A DNA stretch of 64,000 nucleotides from Hirundichthys speculiger (taxonomy: Eukaryota; Chordata; Actinopteri; Beloniformes; Exocoetidae). Below the pieces are notes generated by a model that was not told where the DNA came from, made no database searches, and was given only the letters and a program-made list of their open reading frames with translations. The stretch spans positions 1 through 64,000 of the forward strand of contig JAGFBZ010000571.1 of assembly GCA_018398805.1 (NCBI GenBank). The letters are read 5' to 3'. Below, piece after piece: positions 44,900-57,686 of this stretch (positions are counted from its first letter, which is position 1; each line of letters opens with the position of its first letter). The translations under genes were made by a program, and so were the position numbers.

Positions 44900-46550
44900 C
44901 ACGGCATAACTTTCCATTGGTAGGCTGATGATACGCAGCTGTACTTATCCATGGAACAAGAGGAATCTGAATCGTTGGCCAAACTTCAAGCATGTCTTAA
45001 GGACTTTAAGACCCTGGATGTCCTCTAACTTTTTGCTTTTAAATTTGAATAAAACAGCAGCTATTGTCCTCAGTCCCAAACACCTGAGAAACAGATTAGC
45101 TGGTTTTATGTTGTCCTCCAGTACAACTGTGAAAAACCTTGGAGTCATTTTTGATCAGGATATGTCGTTTAAACAGTATATTAATCAGGTTTGTAAGACA
45201 GCCTTTTTTCATCTCTGTCATATCACTAAGATTAGGAACATCCTCTCCCAGGGTGATGCTGAAAAACTGATCCACACGTTTGTCAGTTCTAGACTGGACT
45301 ATTGTAATGCGTTATTCGCAGGATGTCCAAATAATTCGCTCAATAGCCTCCAACTGATCCAAAATGCAGCAGTGAGTGCTGACAGCAAGTGAGATCACAT
45401 CTCTCCTGTGTTAGCCTCTCTCCAGTGGCTTCCCATAAAAATCCATCCATCCATCCATTATCTATGCCCGCTTAATCCTCTGCAGGGTCACAGATATCTG
45501 CTGGAGCCTATCCCAGCTCTCTTTGGGCGAAAGGCAGGGGTACACCCTGGACAGGTCGTCAGTCCATCGCAGAGCCACATATAGATAAACAACCATACAC
45601 ACACTCACAATCACTCCTATGGGCAATTTAGAACCTAAAATGCATGTTGTTGGACTGCGAGAGGAAGCTGGAGTACCCGGAGGTAACCCACGCAAGCACG
45701 AGGAGAACATGCAAACTCCACAAACGCCACACAGAAAGGCCCCTGCTGAGGTTCGAACCAGGAACACGATCTGCTTAGCGGTGTCTCCACCTCTCTTCTC
45801 TCCCCTCCTTTCCTCTTCTTCCTTCAGCTTAATCCATAGTTAATTAGGAGCACCTCATAAATGTAACTGCTCCATTGACCTTGTAGTTGAGCTGTTTTAC
45901 CTTTCTTATCTTTCTTTCTTTTTCTTTCTATATGCTTTCAGTCCAGAGTTTCCAGAGTTACATACTAACCTGCGGTTCCATCCTCTGACCATCCCACCGT
46001 TTACCTCTACCTGTGTGTGAAGATGTCTCTGGGATATCAACTAACATGCTGACCAGCAGTCTGATCCTCTGAGCACCTCAGTGTTGCTGTACACACCTGT
46101 TTATATAGTCATCTCTGTAGTTCTTGTACTAACAATCAGAATATAAGTGGATGGAAATCTTAGTTCTCTAGTTAATGCATAATTATTAATTATACATTTT
46201 TTCTAATATATTGTTGCCAGGACGCATGTGCTCTTCTCTCTGTCCTCCATCCTCTTTCTGTCCTATCTCCCTTCTCTTTTCTGTCTTTACCCGGCTGGCC
46301 TTTGGCAGGAAGGTCCCTCTTGATGAGCCAGGTCCTGCTCGAGGTTATTTCTCTTAAAGTGGAGTTTTTCCTTTCCACTGTTCCACTTTTTTTTTTTCAT
46401 TTTCATTTTTGTTTGATAAGAATTTCATTTTATTTTAGTTAATGATATTTCCTCGAGGGTCATGCCTTTGGGTCTCTGTAAAGCGCCTAAAGACAAATGG
46501 CATTGTAATAGATGCTATACAAATAAAGTTGAATTGAATTGAATTGAATT
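44900..46550 (+). mobile_element. LINE fragment (L2/CR1-Rex1-like), copy 2, with 3' tail
   Basis: Starts with the same truncated reverse-transcriptase end as copy 1 (ADDTQLYLSMEQEESES, NLGVIFDQDMSFKQYI, SSRLDYCNALFAGCP). A SINE follows at 45439-45765. The remaining 3' UTR runs through CTGTAAAGCGCCTAAAGACA and ATGCTATACAAATAAAGTTG to the microsatellite-like tail (GAATT)4 at 46531-46550, which is the true LINE 3' terminus. LINE sequence just after the SINE head, still present in copy 1, is deleted here. Confidence 0.85.
45439..45765 (-). mobile_element. tRNA-derived SINE (copy 2), head truncated
   Basis: Same family and same LINE insertion point as 6102-6424. The GGATGGAT tail is at 45439-45455 and the B-box-like GGTTCGAACC at 45750. 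The sequence ends in GGAAC at 45765, where copy 1 continues with the tRNA-like head. Confidence 0.82.
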
Positions 46551-48193
46551 AAAGTATATTAGCAAGTGTGGATGAAATGGAAATTGAAATAAACCTGTAT
46601 ATAAGTATATTAAGTATATATTATTATTAAAATTGGAAGCTGTCAGAAAATGACAGATACATGGCCCCCTGGACGGGCAGTGATCAGGTTGTGACAGTGG
46701 TTAAACAGGAACTCTGGAAAGTAGTAACACAAAATGAAGGTGTTGAACATTTGTAGAACATGTGTAGACATTTAATCAGGTAAAGGGGCCCTGTAAAAAG
46801 ACACTGGAAATTATGGGTTTAAAAACATGATAAAAACCCCTGTGTTTTAATTAAATTTATTCTAAAAGTCTTTATTGTTGTGTTGTGCTTAATTGGTGAA
46901 GTCACCCTTTTTGGGGAAAACAAAAAACATATTTCAGGAGTATCAAGACTTAATATACAGGCCTGGAAAATGCCCTGGTGCTGCAGAATAGAAACCAAAT
47001 AGAAATTTAGGAAACTTTATTTCAGCTCAGAGTAGACAACAGTCATTGTAAAGAACCGGGCATGATACCTGCAGCTAAAGGAATTCGCTCCCGACAGACC
47101 TGTGCCAAACCTGACAAATTACCTTCAGGTTTGAACATTCACAAATAGATCGCCTGAAATTATCTCGAAAAGGTGAGAGGGAGCAGACTGCACATCAGAA
47201 GCTATTTAGCACATGTGTGTGCTTAATTCCTGACTGTACCTGAAAACAAACTACAGAGTAAATGCATGAAGTAAGTATAAATAAATTTGGAGAATAGTAA
47301 AAGGAGTTATGATGCTTTGCACTGGCAATGAAAGTGTGGCAATCTTACTTTATGTTGAGTTGAATCAGTAAAGTCTCCCATTGAGGAAATACCATGAATG
47401 AATTTCAAATCTGTTGCATTCATAGCAGCTTCACATGACAGTCTATTTGCTTTTTTTTGTTTTTTTTTTTTTTTTTTTTAGCAGAGAGCTGTAGAGAGGT
47501 TTTGTGATGAGCAGATGGGTCTGGGGGGGAAAAAACAACACACAAACCCTGCTGTTCCTCATTACACAGAGAGCCCAAAAAAAGGCTTGGTGCAACTCCA
47601 CAAACTGTCGTACCAAGAATTTGTGTGTGTGTATATGCGTGCGTGTGTGTGTGCGTGCGTGTGTGTAAGGAGCATGTGTGCAGTGACAAGTTCCTCCCTT
47701 CCATCTGCGTCATCGATGATCACAACTTCAGCATCTCGGCAATTAAAAAAAAGTACTTGCATAAATGTATGACAGAAATAGGAGAGTAGGTGGGAGGAGA
47801 GGAGGACAAAAATAAGTCAATTAATAAGATAATTTGTTATGTGAATTTATGGATTATTTTAAATCAGACTAAATCAGTGGCAAAGACCCAGGATATCATA
47901 ATGAAACAAATTAAACAGGTTTTTTTTTTTTTTTTTTTTAACTGTGCCAGCTAAATTGCCTCTTCCCTTTGATACATGAAACAAAAATGTTAAAAGGCCC
48001 ACCTTGTAAGCCTTCTTGTCTGGTCTAGCTTCTTCTACTGGCAACTCGCGGAAAAACAAATCATCTAAGTAAATTAATGACCATCCAGACAAGTCAAGCC
48101 ACAAACAAGCTTATTGATCTTATTGTTGCAGATTTTTGAGCTCCAGCACTTAATTCAACCCGAGGAACTAATGATGTTGTTATATTCACTGCT
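46551..48193. other. Intergenic stretch with simple repeats only
   Basis: Poly(T) runs at ~47452-47480 and 47921-47940, and a (GT)n/(GC) mixed tract at ~47622-47667. No gene, RNA or transposon border recognised. Confidence 0.55.
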
Positions 48194-48520
48194 GGGCTGC
48201 ACAGTGGCTTGGTGGTTAGCACTGTTGTCTCACAGCAAGAAGGTTCCTGGTTCTGCCCGAGCATACGTGGGTTTCCTCCGGGGACTCCGGCTTTCTCCCA
48301 CAGACATGCATGTCAGGTTAATTGGTGGTTTCTAAATTGCCTGTAGCAGTGATTGTGAGTGTGCATGGTTGTTTGTCTATGTGTGGCCCTGTGATGGACT
48401 GGTGACCTGTCCAGGGTGAACCCCTGCCTTCCTGCCTTTTGCTCGAAGAGAGCTGGGATAGGCTCCAGAAGATCCCCGTGACCCTGCGGAGGATTAAGCG
48501 GGCATTGATGATGGATGGAT
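48194..48520 (+). mobile_element. tRNA-derived SINE (copy 3), plus strand
   Basis: The head GGGCTGCACAGTGGCTTGGT, then GTTAGCACTGTTGTCTCACA and a mutated B box (GGTTCTGCCC). The body has GACATGCATGTCAGGTTAAT and GAGAGCTGGGATAGGCTCCA, and the tail is ATGATGGATGGATG. Same family as the SINEs at 6102 and 45439. Confidence 0.82.
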
Positions 48521-51382
48521 GTGCACTGCTTTAAAGACAGACGTTTCTGTTTTGGAAATCTCTGCATGGGCTCATGGACATCTCTCAGTAAATGATGGGG
48601 TGCTGCTGTCCAGACATGTTTTTTTAGGGAAAGACTTACCACCGTGTTACACAATTGTCACGCCTCTGGAGTAAGAGTGTCAGAGTGCTGAATGTGCCTG
48701 CCTACAGTCCAAATCTGTCACCAACTAAAAATGTCTTGACAGTTATGAGTCTAAATATGTCTAAGGAGGCCCGAACTGCTGAGTAGCTGAAATCGTACAT
48801 CAAGCATGAAAGGCAAAACATTAGCTCTGACTTCCCAAATACAGAGGGCTATTAGAAGGAGAGCTGATCCAACACAGCCTGTTAATTTCTTTTTTAAATA
48901 TGTTGTGGAAATCAAATTCACAATGAGAATATATTTTTGTGAATATTTGAACAATTTGTACTGTTTAAAATAAAGCACAGGTATTAAATGCTTGCATTCT
49001 TTTTTCATCAATATTTAACACAGCTTTCCAATTTATTTTGGAATAGGTGAAGAGGTACAGTTGATGTAAAGCTCCTAAATACCTAAGGTAAAGAAATTAT
49101 TCTGGCCAATATGAAATAACTTGATAACTTAAATGTACACTAATCAGTATTCACATTGAGGTAATGTCCAGATACTCCTTAGTCAGGTAACAAACTGTTG
49201 ATTATCAGTTCAAATATGGGCAAAATAACATTTCAGAACTCATATAATCCAAAACTAGTTTTCAGTCATTTTATATTTTATAAGTCGTTTTATAAGTTGT
49301 TGCAAACATAAACTTTACACATCAAAGCTTTTCCTCTGATACTAAATATCGGATGATTCATTTTCTTGTTAACGAAGTGTTGTAAGACCTTTAGTGTCCC
49401 AAATGACACCCACATTTTGTGTGACTCATACATTATTATCAACTTCATCCTGCAATTAATGGCTCAGATTTTAATGCATTCTTGCGCTTGGCATATTTGG
49501 GTGGGATGGTGTGTTTGTGTAACCCTGTTTCATAAAATGATGTCTAATAAAACAACCACAAGACTCAGGCAGTGCACAATAGCATGAACTTTCAGAAAGA
49601 ACTCAACAAATGAGTCAAAGAGTCAAAACTACTGAGAGCTCTGGACGGAGAGATTGTAGGCCGGCTTCTGTTTTTTTTCCATGAATCTCACCTTTCACCC
49701 CGTGGGCTCACCTGTTGTCCACACAGACATTCTTCTGCGCTCTGCACACGTGCATGTGTGGTTGTCGGGGAGGTACATATTAATTAAGGACCAGGACAGA
49801 TCCTTAGAGCATGCTGTGTTTACAACAGTTCCAATGCCAGAGTCCCCATGATTCACTTTGTCACAGCAGGCAAGTGAGAGGATGTATGTGAGGGGATCTG
49901 GGAGTGGGTGTGTCCACGAGTGTGTATATTTTTGATACACACCTTCATGCATTTTTTGGTTTCTCACAGCACACACACCAACCAACACTACAAGCTTGTT
50001 AAAAAGATCAGACACAACACAAATACACACAGGCACAAGGCTGAACGTGTCCAAAGTGGCAGTTTGAATCCTTGATGAATGTTTTGGAAGGGGCACCAAG
50101 AACCTCCTACATTCGCACACTCATGGCGTCCTTGAAGATGGAGACTGCCTACCATCATTACTCTGGGGCCACTGTGAATACATTATTTGCGCTCACACGC
50201 GCCTGTGACCTTCTCGGTACCACAGCCCCCCGTGGAGGCTGCCTGCTTGGTGAGCTGTCTGCCGCCCCCACTCAGAAAACCTCAGCCAACAAGTGGTGCG
50301 ATTCCAGACGCACAACTTACTCCCTGCGCTCACAGCTTGGAGTTAATATATGACCTTCTGTGGAGCAGGTTTTGGTGAGTGTGCGCTCACTGGGGAACAG
50401 ATGATGTTGATGTGCATCACGGTGGGCCTGGTCATGACCTGTGTCATTCGGAGTGAGTAAAACCCGGCCCACCCTTCTACCCTGACACAGCTTCTTTCAC
50501 ATGCTCGAGGACCTCCATCCCACCTCCATCCCCGTAGGCTGCACCTTCTCCTCCAAACTGTTTGTAATGCAGCCACATTAGCTGAAACCTGTGACTTAGC
50601 CAGACGGGCAGTCTGTGTCCTCTCGCAGCAGTGAGTGGAAACCATCGACATTTACATCCAAAGCCACAAGAAGAAGAAACCTGATGCCCCATAGAGGTTG
50701 AATGGACACTTCATGGACTGTGCTACTTTGATTAATGGGTCAAAAAAGGACATATTTGCTCATTAGTGCAACTTGTACCACAACAATTTATCAGTCTTTT
50801 GTCATCTCTCCTCCTCACACAAATGCAGTCAGCCCATATGTTGCGTTAGATCATTTTTGCTCCGCCGCTGGGTTTCCCTTTCATGTTCATCTGTTGTTCT
50901 GTGTTGTGGGCAGCTCTCGGCTTCTTTCCAAACTTGGCCCACACTGAAAAAGAGCAATGATATTTCAACTTTAATGCCAAATGAGTTTTCCCACCTGTCA
51001 CCCACTGAGCGCTTGTGCCTCAGGTGGAATGACAAAACTCTTCTAATCAGCAGTTAAAAACTCTGGCTTTTCTCCAGGAAACTCCATCCAACCTTCAGCT
51101 TTCAGAAGTGCGTTAATTCTCCCACACAGTGCTTTGTCTTAAATGAAGAATAGATGGGATCTGAAACTGAAAGAAATATATCCGTTGGATGTAAAGGATG
51201 AGTGGAGCCTTTAATGGCAACTGCACAACAATGAATAATCAGCATCATGAAGGCAGAGACCAAACCCTCCCTTCCACTGCCTTTCCCGTCGCTTCCTCCA
51301 GTGGCTGCCCTCCTCCTCCTCCTCGGCTGACGTGGAGAGGATCCTGCGCTGCCCACTCCTGTGGGCGACGACCGGCCGCGGG
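48521..51382. other. Intergenic region upstream of rtn4rl2
   Basis: No confident coding region. The overlapping frames around 49695-50690 lie in unremarkable sequence without motifs and are not supported. Regulatory elements cannot be identified by eye. Confidence 0.5.
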
Positions 51383-51389
51383 TATAAAT
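51383..51389 (+). promoter_or_regulatory. rtn4rl2: TATA box of rtn4rl2
   Basis: TATAAAT follows a GC-rich stretch (GACGACCGGCCGCGG) and lies about 140 bp upstream of the predicted start codon. A start of transcription near 51415 is inferred. Confidence 0.6.
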
Positions 51390-51524
51390 GGCAAACAGGG
51401 ACTCTGGTACATCACTGCGTGAAGCCGCAGACACTCGGTCACCAGAGCTGAACCTCAGCAGAGATAGCAGCAAGCAGGCACCTCCACGCCGCGCAGGCTA
51501 ACTCGCTTTCGGCTTTGGTTCGAG

Positions 51525-54500
51525 ATGGAGGCTCGTTGGACCGTGAGGAGCTCCAGCGCCCGCAACTTTAAAAGTAAGTTGTTCAACATCTGGAACCAGC
51601 ATGAGAAGGATGTTGATTGAAAATATAATAATAGGATAAAGATTTTTTTGGGGGGGGGAGATTTCTGTCTGGTGTCAGTGGAAAAACGCATAACTTGTAG
51701 TCTTTGTTGCACTTTTGTAGTTTTGAAAAGTTTACTTTGAATGTGATCAGTGTTCATTTAGATTCAAATGGGAATCACTTATGTAAGAAATGATTTGTCA
51801 CCCAGGTGTATGAGATACATGAGATGTTGCTTCAGCCTGTAAAAAATGTCAGAAGTCTTCTTTTGGTGCACTTTTCGGATAAATTTGCACAAATCTCATC
51901 TGATCTTAGTGACTTACAGGATACTTTGATTTACATGAAATTGTGTTTACAACATGCGTTTCCCTCTGTAGTAAAAATTATCAAAAGATAGCTACTTATC
52001 CAATCTCTCCAAAGCACAACTTGTATGCGCAGTGTTTATCCTCATTCCATGTTGCCTTTTCGGTAAATTAACTCAAAAGTTTCATATTCTTCTTACTAGA
52101 TCTTCCCAGTGTCCAGCACATCCACCAGTGCAACTTATTAAGAGGTCAAGGGGTTAGATGCTGGAAAATCTTGCGAGCAGGAGATGAATGGAACTGCATC
52201 ACTATTTAATGCATGTACTTTTCCCGCGTTGAATACTTTTGTGAATGTTATCCGAGCTTTGCCAAGAAGCTTTGAAATTATTAATGAGAACTGAAACCCA
52301 TCTGGGTCTGGTTACCTGTTCCAGCCCATGTACCCTCGGCTGTGACACACCTGTGAGCGGAAACATCCTTTTTGGTGTAAATACCACGAGAACTAGGAAA
52401 CGAGGTTAATGCAATGCAGTGAAATCAAACCTTCTGCCTTTTAAAGGTTCGAAAGCTTTAAGATGATTTGTGGTAATTTCATAATTCTAAATTGATCAAA
52501 TCCAGTAGTTATGTAACCATGACACTGATACCTGTGTAAAGTGATCAAGTGGTTCTGAATAGATAAATTATTTTTGTGTAGTCTGGTGAATTATATATGA
52601 AGTCCAAAGTTCTGGAGCCCATCAACAAGTTACGGGTCAGAGCACAAGAGCACTAAAAAGAATCAAGACAGATTTAACAGAAGAGAAAAACTGCTGGCTA
52701 AAGCTGAAATCCACCTCTCAGTTTCTGACCATCTTTCACACACAATGTGCACCTTTCCAAATCAAAGCCAAGAACTGCAACAAAGGTCACTTTCTTCTGA
52801 GCAAAAATAATCACTCTTGTCCTTTCTTTTGTATCTCCAGGTGGTCTATCCCTGTGGTTGATTCTGTGGCTGGTAGTGGTGAAGCCAGGCGGGGTCGCTG
52901 CGTGCCCCAGGCTCTGTGTGTGTTACCCTACGCCCATGACGGTCAGCTGCCAGTCCCAGAACCTCACCATAGTACCAGCCGGTGTGCCCTATGACTCGCA
53001 ACGCGTTTTCCTGCAGAACAACCGCATCACAGAGCTTCGCGCAGACTCTTTTGGTTTTGAGACACAGGTGAGGGTGGCGCTGTGTTTCGTTTGGTTTTTT
53101 TGCCTGTTTTGTATCCTTGACACCATTTGGAGTAACTCACCTGCCTAATTATTCATTTCTCCTCTCCCATACAATTATTTCTCTCCATTCGCTGAATCCA
53201 TCTGCAGGTGCTTTGGCTGTATGGGAACAACATCACCTGGATTGAGGCCGGAGCCTTCAGTAACCTCAGGATACTTGAGGAGCTGGACCTGGGTGACAAC
53301 CCATTGCTGCGGCACCTGGAAGGTGGAGCTTTCAGGGGCCTGGAGAAGCTGCAGAGCCTGCACATGCATCGTTGCAAGCTGGCCACTCTCCCCCATGACA
53401 TCTTCCACAAACTGTACAGCTTGCAGTTTCTTTACCTGCAGGTAAAAACAACGTAAAAACACACATGTAAAAGAGTTGCTTGCAGGAGCAGAAGCTTGCG
53501 TTGCAGAATTCAGTTACTGACAGACCATTCCTCATGCAGGCAGCACACCCACACATGTACTGGTGCTTTTACTCTGCACATGTTGAAGGATTTTAAGTAG
53601 ATTCAGAGTGTTTGATGGAGCACATAATATAGAGGTTTAGAATGAGCAAATATGAAAGCATGCAGAGAACTGAATTAAGACAATAAAAAGAAATAAGATA
53701 AGAACAAGAAAAAATGCTCACATTTAGTTACTCAATTTCATCTAAGTTAGGGTACTTCTACCATTAATACATAAAAAAGAGTATCTGCCCACACATTTAC
53801 TCTCAGCAGCGACTCAACAGCCACATGGAACTGAATCAAAGACAAAACAAGGGGAATATTAAAGAAGAATAAGAAGAGGTGATATGATCACCTTTCATAA
53901 GATTCAAAGCCTAATAGGTGAATAAGATCAGTCTCACAGACTTCAGATAAATGGGAGACAAAACAAGGAGAAAATTCCTCAAACTTGTAATATCTTGCAG
54001 ATAATTCTTGTAAAATATAGTACTACAAAATCACATCTGGAATACAGTGGTAATACTCATTTAAACAAATAAACCTTTTGAAGCACACAAACTGTAAGTC
54101 AAATTTCCAATTTTACTGCACTTTACTAAGATATATAACATAGGGCTATTAAAAAGAGGGTAATCTTGGGTATACAGTGAAAATAAGCTGTCAGAAAAGC
54201 CTCATGCTTATTTTGGCTCCAGTGAGCTTTTCAGCTTTTGGCAACTGACAGCGAGATCTCAGTTGTGCTTGAATTCAATCTTTGTTCCAATCAAACAATA
54301 AGTTCCTGCCAAGATGCCATCCCACATTCTGTGTGCCTCCAAACAACACAGGTCACCACTCACCACTGCACTCTGTAGCTACTTTCAAATAATGAGATTG
54401 TATGATAATAAAAGTAAAATAAAACTGAAGATATAAACTGCAGATGACTTAATAAGAAAGCAGGGAGTCATTTTTTAACAGCTGACAGTACTGATGGAAA

Positions 54501-55725
54501 AGCTCCAAGCAAAACTCTATCTCTGACTGCTGTGCCTGACTTTTTATAATGCTACAGCTTGTATGGCTTCTCTGTTTGGATTGTTATACTACTTGACATA
54601 CCGTATTGAATGCTAACAAGAAAACTAGAATACAGTACATACATTTGCAGCTCTAGTTTTACAGTTTTTGGGATATATGACATGAATTAATTATTTCTAA
54701 CTTGTTCCAACTCACGGCAGTGGTCACTTGTACCCTTATGGCCTCATTCTGAAATCTATATTCTGTCTATTGGACTTTGTTGAAAGCTGTTTCTGCCAAC
54801 AAGAACTAAATCACAGGCTTTTTCTTCTTCGTGTGTTTTGACTTTGCTGCAGGAAAATCAGCTCCACTTCCTCCAGGATGACCTTTTCTCAGATCTAGTC
54901 AACCTAACCCATCTCTTCCTGCATGGAAACCGTATCCGTACCCTCTCTGAAAATGTGTTCAGAGGCCTGGTCAACCTGGACCGCCTCCTGCTCCATGACA
55001 ACCGCATCAGGCAGGTGAATCGCCGGGCTTTCCGTGACCTGGGCCGCCTGACCATCCTTTATCTGTTCAACAACTCCCTGGCTGACCTTCCTGGCCAGAC
55101 CATGAAAGATGTCCAGGGGATCCAGTTCCTCCGCCTCAATGGTAACCCCTGGTCGTGTGGCTGCGAAGCTCGTGCCCTCTGGGACTGGTTCCGCAAGGCC
55201 CGCATCTCCTCTTCTGAGCTCGTGTGCATCTCCCCCTCCCAGCGTCGCGGCCAGGACCTCAGATTCCTGCGGGAGATGGACTTTGCTCACTGCCCTCTGC
55301 CTGACCCAGGCTCCCTGGCTGGAACCACCACAACCACCTTCAGCACCAAGACCCGCTGGTGGTTCTCCAAGAACAAGCCTGCATCTTCATCCAAGACCTT
55401 ATATCAGAAGAGCACCGAGCCAGTAAAAGCTCTCCCCTCCTCCCCTGTCAAGCCTCAGTACCTCCCCAAAACCCCTTCTGAAAATTTCCAATCCAAGTAC
55501 GAGCTGTCAGAAGCTGAGGCAGCGCTTCCCAAGCTGGATCCAGAAGAATACTGGGCCAACTACGGCAATGAAGACTCCTCCATCCGTTGCTATGAGCTGG
55601 AGTGTGCTCCAAGCTATGACAGCATATCCTTCCCCTCATCTTCCTCCTTAGCCATCACCCCATCCCTGCTCCATCTGGTCTCCTTCTCCATAATCACATT
55701 CTCCATTCATTTTCTTTTTAGCTGA
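51525..55725 (+). CDS. rtn4rl2: Reticulon 4 receptor-like 2 (Nogo receptor homologue), 4 coding exons
   Basis: Coding exons 51525-51573, 52841-53067, 53208-53441 and 54853-55725 have GT-AG borders and compatible phases: 460 codons plus stop at 55723. The N terminus is a signal peptide ([12 protein letters not shown]). Next is a cysteine-rich LRR N-cap ([16 protein letters not shown]), then about eight leucine-rich repeats (for example [50 protein letters not shown]). The C-cap is [16 protein letters not shown] to AHCPLPDP. A low-complexity Ser/Thr/Pro stalk follows, then a hydrophobic C-terminal tail ([18 protein letters not shown]) expected to be exchanged for a GPI anchor. Nogo-receptor family proteins sit on neuronal membranes and bind myelin- or matrix-derived ligands; mammalian NgR2 binds myelin-associated glycoprotein. 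The start ATG has G at -3 and +4. It neighbours slc43a3 as in human. Whether this is the a or b fish paralogue is not determinable. Confidence 0.95.
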
Positions 55726-57300
55726 ACTCTTTTCTCCTCCCATCCCCTCTGTAACCTCTAATTTCTCCTACTATTCTTTCCTTTTCCAACTAAATCTGCA
55801 ACTTGATTCTTTTCAGTTGGCCCCTGGAAATTCAGGAGACGCTACACTGATAGAGGAGACAGGCGAGGCAGCAGAGAGCTGTTTCAGAGAGCAGTGGTCA
55901 GATGAGTTAACGTAAAGCAAGACAAAATATTCATGTTGACATAGCTGCTGCTGTGTAATACAGATTTTAAAAGGCGTCATGGCAGTCAACTCTGACAGTG
56001 ATGACACAAAGTCAACTGTTGAGGCCTCCAGATGCTACTTTTGATATCGCAGCTCAAAGCAACGCAAGCGTTGTGACTGATCTACACAGCTATTTTCTGC
56101 CTGAACTAGTACACACCATCCAGTCACCACTTACATTATCCAACATGAATAAAAACTGGTAATTAGTGGTTTGGCACTACTGGAGGTAAGAGAAACATTA
56201 GGAATAATGCAAATAAAAAAAGATTCAAAGTCTCACATGACTGTAGAGATACCAGCAAACATTTGTAAATACTGTACCACACAGCATCTCTGTATATACA
56301 CTGTTACATATTGTATATTAGATTAGCTGGATTTGTACTTTTCGTAAGCATTTTCTTGTGATGATAGAAGAGATGCTTAGACTATAGATGGAAGGCAACT
56401 AACTTAAAAGTGGAGATTCCTTTTAGTTCCTTTTGTGTTCATCACTAGTTTTTTGTTTTTTTCCCCACTCTCAGATAATATTAAACTTATTCAGAGGAGG
56501 GATGTGGATGCTTAGCACCAAAACACTGAAGGGTTGTGCTCCAGATTCTGGCCTTTTTTTAATGTTTGTGTTTCAGTTCTTCATGTGGGGTTAGGGCAAA
56601 ACCTGCATGTAAGTGTGCCTGTTTAACCTGAGGAGTTTATCAGGCTGTTAGAATGTCCATGCAGAAAAATGGGGTGTAAAATAACACCAGAGTTCAAACC
56701 TACACAGCCCTCTTGTCCTGCTTCGGATTGCTGTCCTGTTGGCTCCTGTTCTTCACTTAACCTTAATTTGTAAGGTTTGTGAATGTGTGTGTAATACAGT
56801 GTGTTTTTTGTTGTTGTTATTTGTTTGTTTGTTTGTTTCTAACCAGGACTCAAAGTCAAGTCCTTCTGCTAATAGAAATACATGTTTTAAAACGTTTAGA
56901 AGAGTTTTAGTGAACAGTTTAAAACTGGATAAATCTAGTGACTATTGTTCTGATCAGGACAGTAAAGCATCTACACAATTTATTCTAACTTCCATACTGA
57001 AGTTGTACCTCTCTAACCCCATGAATTTTTATTATATCATGGAAAATGGTAAAATATTATTCACCAGTCTGTAAATCACAGTGCTGGTCAGACCTGTGGT
57101 CTGCATTAACTGTGGAGGCCATGTGTTCCTCCTCAGCCTCATGTGTTAAATGACCCCAATGTGAATCATGACTGTGAGGTTCTGAATTGAACGTGAAAGA
57201 TACTGTGATGCTGTTTCTGTACAATTTTTTTTCCAGTTTAAAAAAATGTTTGGAGACTCCTTTGCTTTGTTAAAAAGAAATAAAGAATTAAACAGTGAAT
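55726..57300 (+). other. rtn4rl2: rtn4rl2 3' UTR (inferred)
   Basis: Non-coding sequence follows the stop for about 1.56 kb. An AATAAA lies earlier near 56150, and a stronger candidate AATAAA at 57279-57284 is followed by GTGAATGGGAGTTTTTGTCT, a GT-rich downstream element. The later signal is taken as the end. Confidence 0.5.
57279..57284 (+). terminator. rtn4rl2: Poly(A) signal of rtn4rl2 (candidate)
   Basis: AATAAA followed within 30 bp by a GT/T-rich stretch. Confidence 0.5.
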
Positions 57301-57503
57301 GGGAGTTTTTGTCTTGTTTGTCACTGTCTTTTATTGTCACTTTAAAAATGATGTAAAAGTATAACAACACAACAAGAAACATGTAAAGGTTCAAACACAA
57401 CATGTACTGATAACTATAAAAGTAACTATGAGAGTAAACTATGTGCCAACCCACAAAGCAGATATGTTTGAGCCAAATCAGTTGCTTTTGGCACACGTCT
57501 CTC

Positions 57504-57678
57504 CTGGGGCGCCGAAAAGGGGGGGTAAAGGATACGGATTATAGGGGCCCATGATTGAGGGGGGCCCAGAGAGGCCCCTAATGATGATCAAAAATAGCAT
57601 CAACAAATTTCGCCGCTGTGTTGGGGGGCCCGGTAAAGATTCTTTTCCTGGGGCCCAAAATCCCTAGCGGCGCCCCTG
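57504..57678. mobile_element. Short hAT-type MITE, 175 bp, TSD CGTCTCTC
   Basis: The ends are CTGGGGCGCCG and CGGCGCCCCTG, inverted with one substitution. They are flanked by exact 8-bp duplications CGTCTCTC (57496-57503 and 57679-57686). GC-rich, with no coding capacity. Confidence 0.8.
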
Positions 57679-57686
57679 CGTCTCTC

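Larger units (their letters stand above)
42984..45765 (+). repeat. Segmental duplication of the slc43a3 3' end (copy 2, parental locus)
   Basis: Counterpart of 4139-6424. Contains the intact last exons of slc43a3, its 3' flank with several AATAAA signals (for example 43996, 44718), the LINE and the SINE. It retains sequence missing from copy 1 and has the empty site for the solo LTR. Confidence 0.9.

Noticed and set aside
47622..47667. Functional Z-DNA or regulatory GT tract
   Set aside because: Ordinary dinucleotide microsatellite; no supporting context.
48194..48260. tRNA gene
   Set aside because: Same reason: SINE head with a mutated B box.
49695..50690. Overlapping frames on both strands upstream of rtn4rl2
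   Set aside because: No conserved motif, no coherent splice structure; treated as non-coding.
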